From NCBI GenBank assembly GCA_026545225.1, contig CM048849.1, positions 52,708,836-52,772,835 of the forward strand: 64,000 bases of DNA, in the 5' to 3' direction. The position numbers and the translations under genes are program-made. Positions 62,527-64,000 of the stretch are shown in pieces; position 1 is the first letter of the stretch, and each line of letters begins with the position of its first letter. The DNA comes from Cornus controversa. Taxonomy: Eukaryota > Streptophyta > Magnoliopsida > Cornales > Cornaceae. The notes under the pieces were generated by a model, which was given only the letters and a program-made list of their open reading frames with translations, was not told the origin of the DNA and made no database searches.

Positions 62527-62944
62527 GTGAACGACCTTTATGTGCATGTGGGAGAGGTCCCATAAACCTATATCAGGTTCAAACTAACAAGAATAAGGGA
62601 CGCTACTTTTATAGGTGTCCAGGTTGTGAGGTAAATATGCCAATTAAAAATAATTGGTGTGCTATATATATTATTTTATGTACCTTATCATCTTTTTAAA
62701 ATAATTGTATTTATTATTTTAGTTGCACATCAATGTTTTTATATGGTTAGATGAATTACACCAAGGTGCAGAGGTTCATGAAAATGTTCATGGTGATTTG
62801 GAGAATATCGTTGCAAATATGCAAGTTGAACAATATAAACAAAAAATTATCTTATATGGTGGTTGTGGATGCTTTGTTATTTGCATAATCTTTATGTTGA
62901 TTGTCATATTCATGATGTTTATTTTATTGGTTGAGAAGAAATGA
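62527..62944 (+). pseudogene. GRF zinc-finger protein fragment with membrane anchor
   Basis: Exon 1 (to 62630) encodes CACGRGPINLYQVQTNKNK and GRYFYRCPGC, followed by a GTAAAT donor at 62631. After an acceptor TTTTAG (62721-62722), exon 2 gives LHINVFIWLDELHQ in the same frame. Together this is the GRF-type zinc finger: CxCG, an NKGRYFYRC core, a second Cys, and F.W.DE. A coiled-coil-like stretch (about 62775-62845) and a strongly hydrophobic C-terminal segment, CFVICIIFMLIVIFMMFILL, follow. Small plant GRF-finger proteins with a C-terminal membrane helix are a known family of unclear role. No ATG is in frame upstream before a TAA at 62518, so the start is missing. It may be a passenger in the transposon. 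Confidence 0.7.
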
Positions 62945-63189
62945 TGAATTTGTAATATATTTGTAAATTAATTATGTTACTTATTTTGTTATGATTTATA
63001 TTTTGGCATGTAATATTAATGCTACTTATTTTGTTATGATATATATTTTGGCATGTAATATTTAATCTTTGATGATAATAGATATGTAGAATATCATATT
63101 GTATATCACCTGTGGTTGAGGAATGATGATTGGGGAGTAAGCAATATTGAATGCTAGGAATGAATAACATTGCGATAACTTGAAAAGTC

Positions 63190-63600
63190 TGAAAAAGGTA
63201 TATGTTTTATGTTTCTTCTTATTTCAAAAGTTTTAAAGTTAAACTGAATATTTGAATATTTTTATTTGAATTCTAATAAACTTGCTCTAATGTACTTGCT
63301 TTGCATGTCGAATAATGTATAAAAAATTATGTAGATAATAACGAAGTCTAAAAAAAGATAATTGTTTTGTGTTTCTTTGCATTGCAAAAATTTTAGAGCT
63401 AAATTAAATATTTGAATTCTAATGCACTTGCTTCGCATGTCAGAGAATGTACACAAACTGATATGGATAACAACAAATTCTAAAAAAAGTAATTGTTTTG
63501 TATTTCTTTACATTGCAAAAGTTTTAGAACTAAATTGAATATTTGAATTCTAATGCACTTGCTTTATATGTTAGAGAATGTACACAAATTGAGCTCAAAG
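63190..63600. repeat. 132-bp tandem repeat, about three copies
   Basis: Units start near 63190, 63348 and 63480 (CTRAAAAAAG), with GAATATTTGAATTCTAATG and CACTTGCTTYGCATGTCAGA. The second and third are close in sequence, the first more diverged. Confidence 0.85.
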
Positions 63601-63681
63601 TGTCAAAAATCTCAAGTTCAGAGCTAATCTATGGTATAATTTCTGTCTCTTTATACAAATTGCACAGGCGCACGTGAAATT

Positions 63682-64000
63682 CAGGGCCGGCCCTGGGCCT
63701 AGGCGGCCCAGGCGGTCGCCTAGGGCCCCAAAATTTTTTAATTTTTTGAGGGCCCCCAATTTTCACTGAGCCCACTAAATGTTATTTTAAAAAAAAATAG
63801 TAGCTAACACACTAGTTTAGGCCGAAGTTTAGTAACAAAGTGGGCCTCAATTAAAAAATAATGATAATGGTCCAATACAATGGTCCAAAGTTTAGTAACA
63901 AAGTGGGCCTCATGTAAAAAATAATGATAATGGTCCAATACAATGGTCTGGGCCTCATTTTTAGAAAAAATAAATAAATTACTACTAACTATTTGTCTTA
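63682..64000 (+). mobile_element. hAT-type element, left end, runs off window
   Basis: It starts CAGGGCCGGCCCTGGGCC, followed by GGCGGTCGCCTAGGGCCCC, a well-known plant hAT terminus. A roughly 64-bp direct repeat with GTTTAGTAACAAAGTGGGCC lies at about 63828 and 63891. Its older relative is at 50959-52881. The right end lies outside the window. Confidence 0.7.

Larger units (their letters stand above)
54831..64000 (+). mobile_element. PIF/Harbinger-related composite region
   Basis: After a host TTA comes GGGCCAGTTTGGTTTG, which fits a PIF/Harbinger terminal repeat with its TTA target site. Downstream, on the same strand, lie a repeat array, a triplicated leader, a LINE fragment, the Myb-like ORF1 (59829-60721) and the DDE transposase (61103-62382). 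A GRF-finger fragment and a 132-bp repeat follow. I did not find the matching right terminus, so either it lies beyond 64000 or was lost. Whether one element spans all of this is inference. Both transposon genes are broken, so it cannot move on its own. Confidence 0.6.

Overview
This is nuclear DNA of a flowering plant, most likely a eudicot. It is AT-rich, crowded with (AT)n, (TA)n(TG)n and (TTA)n microsatellites, and carries plant-type transposons (Helitrons with RPA-like genes, PIF/Harbinger, hAT, Au-like SINE, Copia and Gypsy LTR fossils). The host genes belong to land-plant families. No rRNA, tRNA, CRISPR or bacterial-type operon was seen.

Only three host genes are well supported. (1) A trihelix (SIP1-clade) transcription factor on the minus strand; exon 1 is 9805-10618 and the last exon was not located. 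(2) A short PADRE/DUF4228 protein on the minus strand at 18132-18620. (3) An intronless PYR/PYL abscisic-acid receptor on the plus strand at 42262-42774.

Layout. 1-9800: intergenic DNA and probable 3' part of the trihelix gene, with an old SINE (about 1414-1573), a coding-free Copia element with two LTRs (2547-4041), a truncated Au-like SINE with perfect 12-bp target duplications (8149-8257) and a MITE. 10,970-17,800: non-coding, with two local tandem duplications and a cluster of Gypsy LTR pieces, one pair inverted. 18,800-21,570: non-coding. 21,575-28,350: a minus-oriented Helitron with a decayed RPA70-like gene, an LTR fossil, a tandem-repeat block and an inserted terminal-repeat element. 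28,690-31,400: a duplicate of the downstream flank of the PYL gene, without the gene. 32,750-39,650: arrays of Helitron 5'-end modules and a second RPA-bearing Helitron. 40,080-44,880: the intact PYL locus. 45,000-49,650: tandem repeats and LTR-like DNA. 49,930-50,640: a duplicate of the upstream flank of the PYL gene, again without the gene. 50,959-52,881: a hAT relic with another element nested inside. 54,831-64,000: a long PIF/Harbinger-related region, running off the window. It holds a 5' terminus, a roughly 398-bp higher-order repeat array, an RTE-type LINE fragment, the Myb-like ORF1, the DDE transposase (both decayed), a GRF zinc-finger/membrane-anchor fragment, and the start of another hAT copy.

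The most interesting reading is that the PYL locus was duplicated in tandem at least twice. Transposons then broke up the outer copies, leaving one intact and rather divergent ABA-receptor gene between gene-less flanks. The second is the composite PIF/Harbinger region with its expanded repeat leader and GRF zinc-finger passenger. All similarity statements are by eye, from memory of the families; no search was run.
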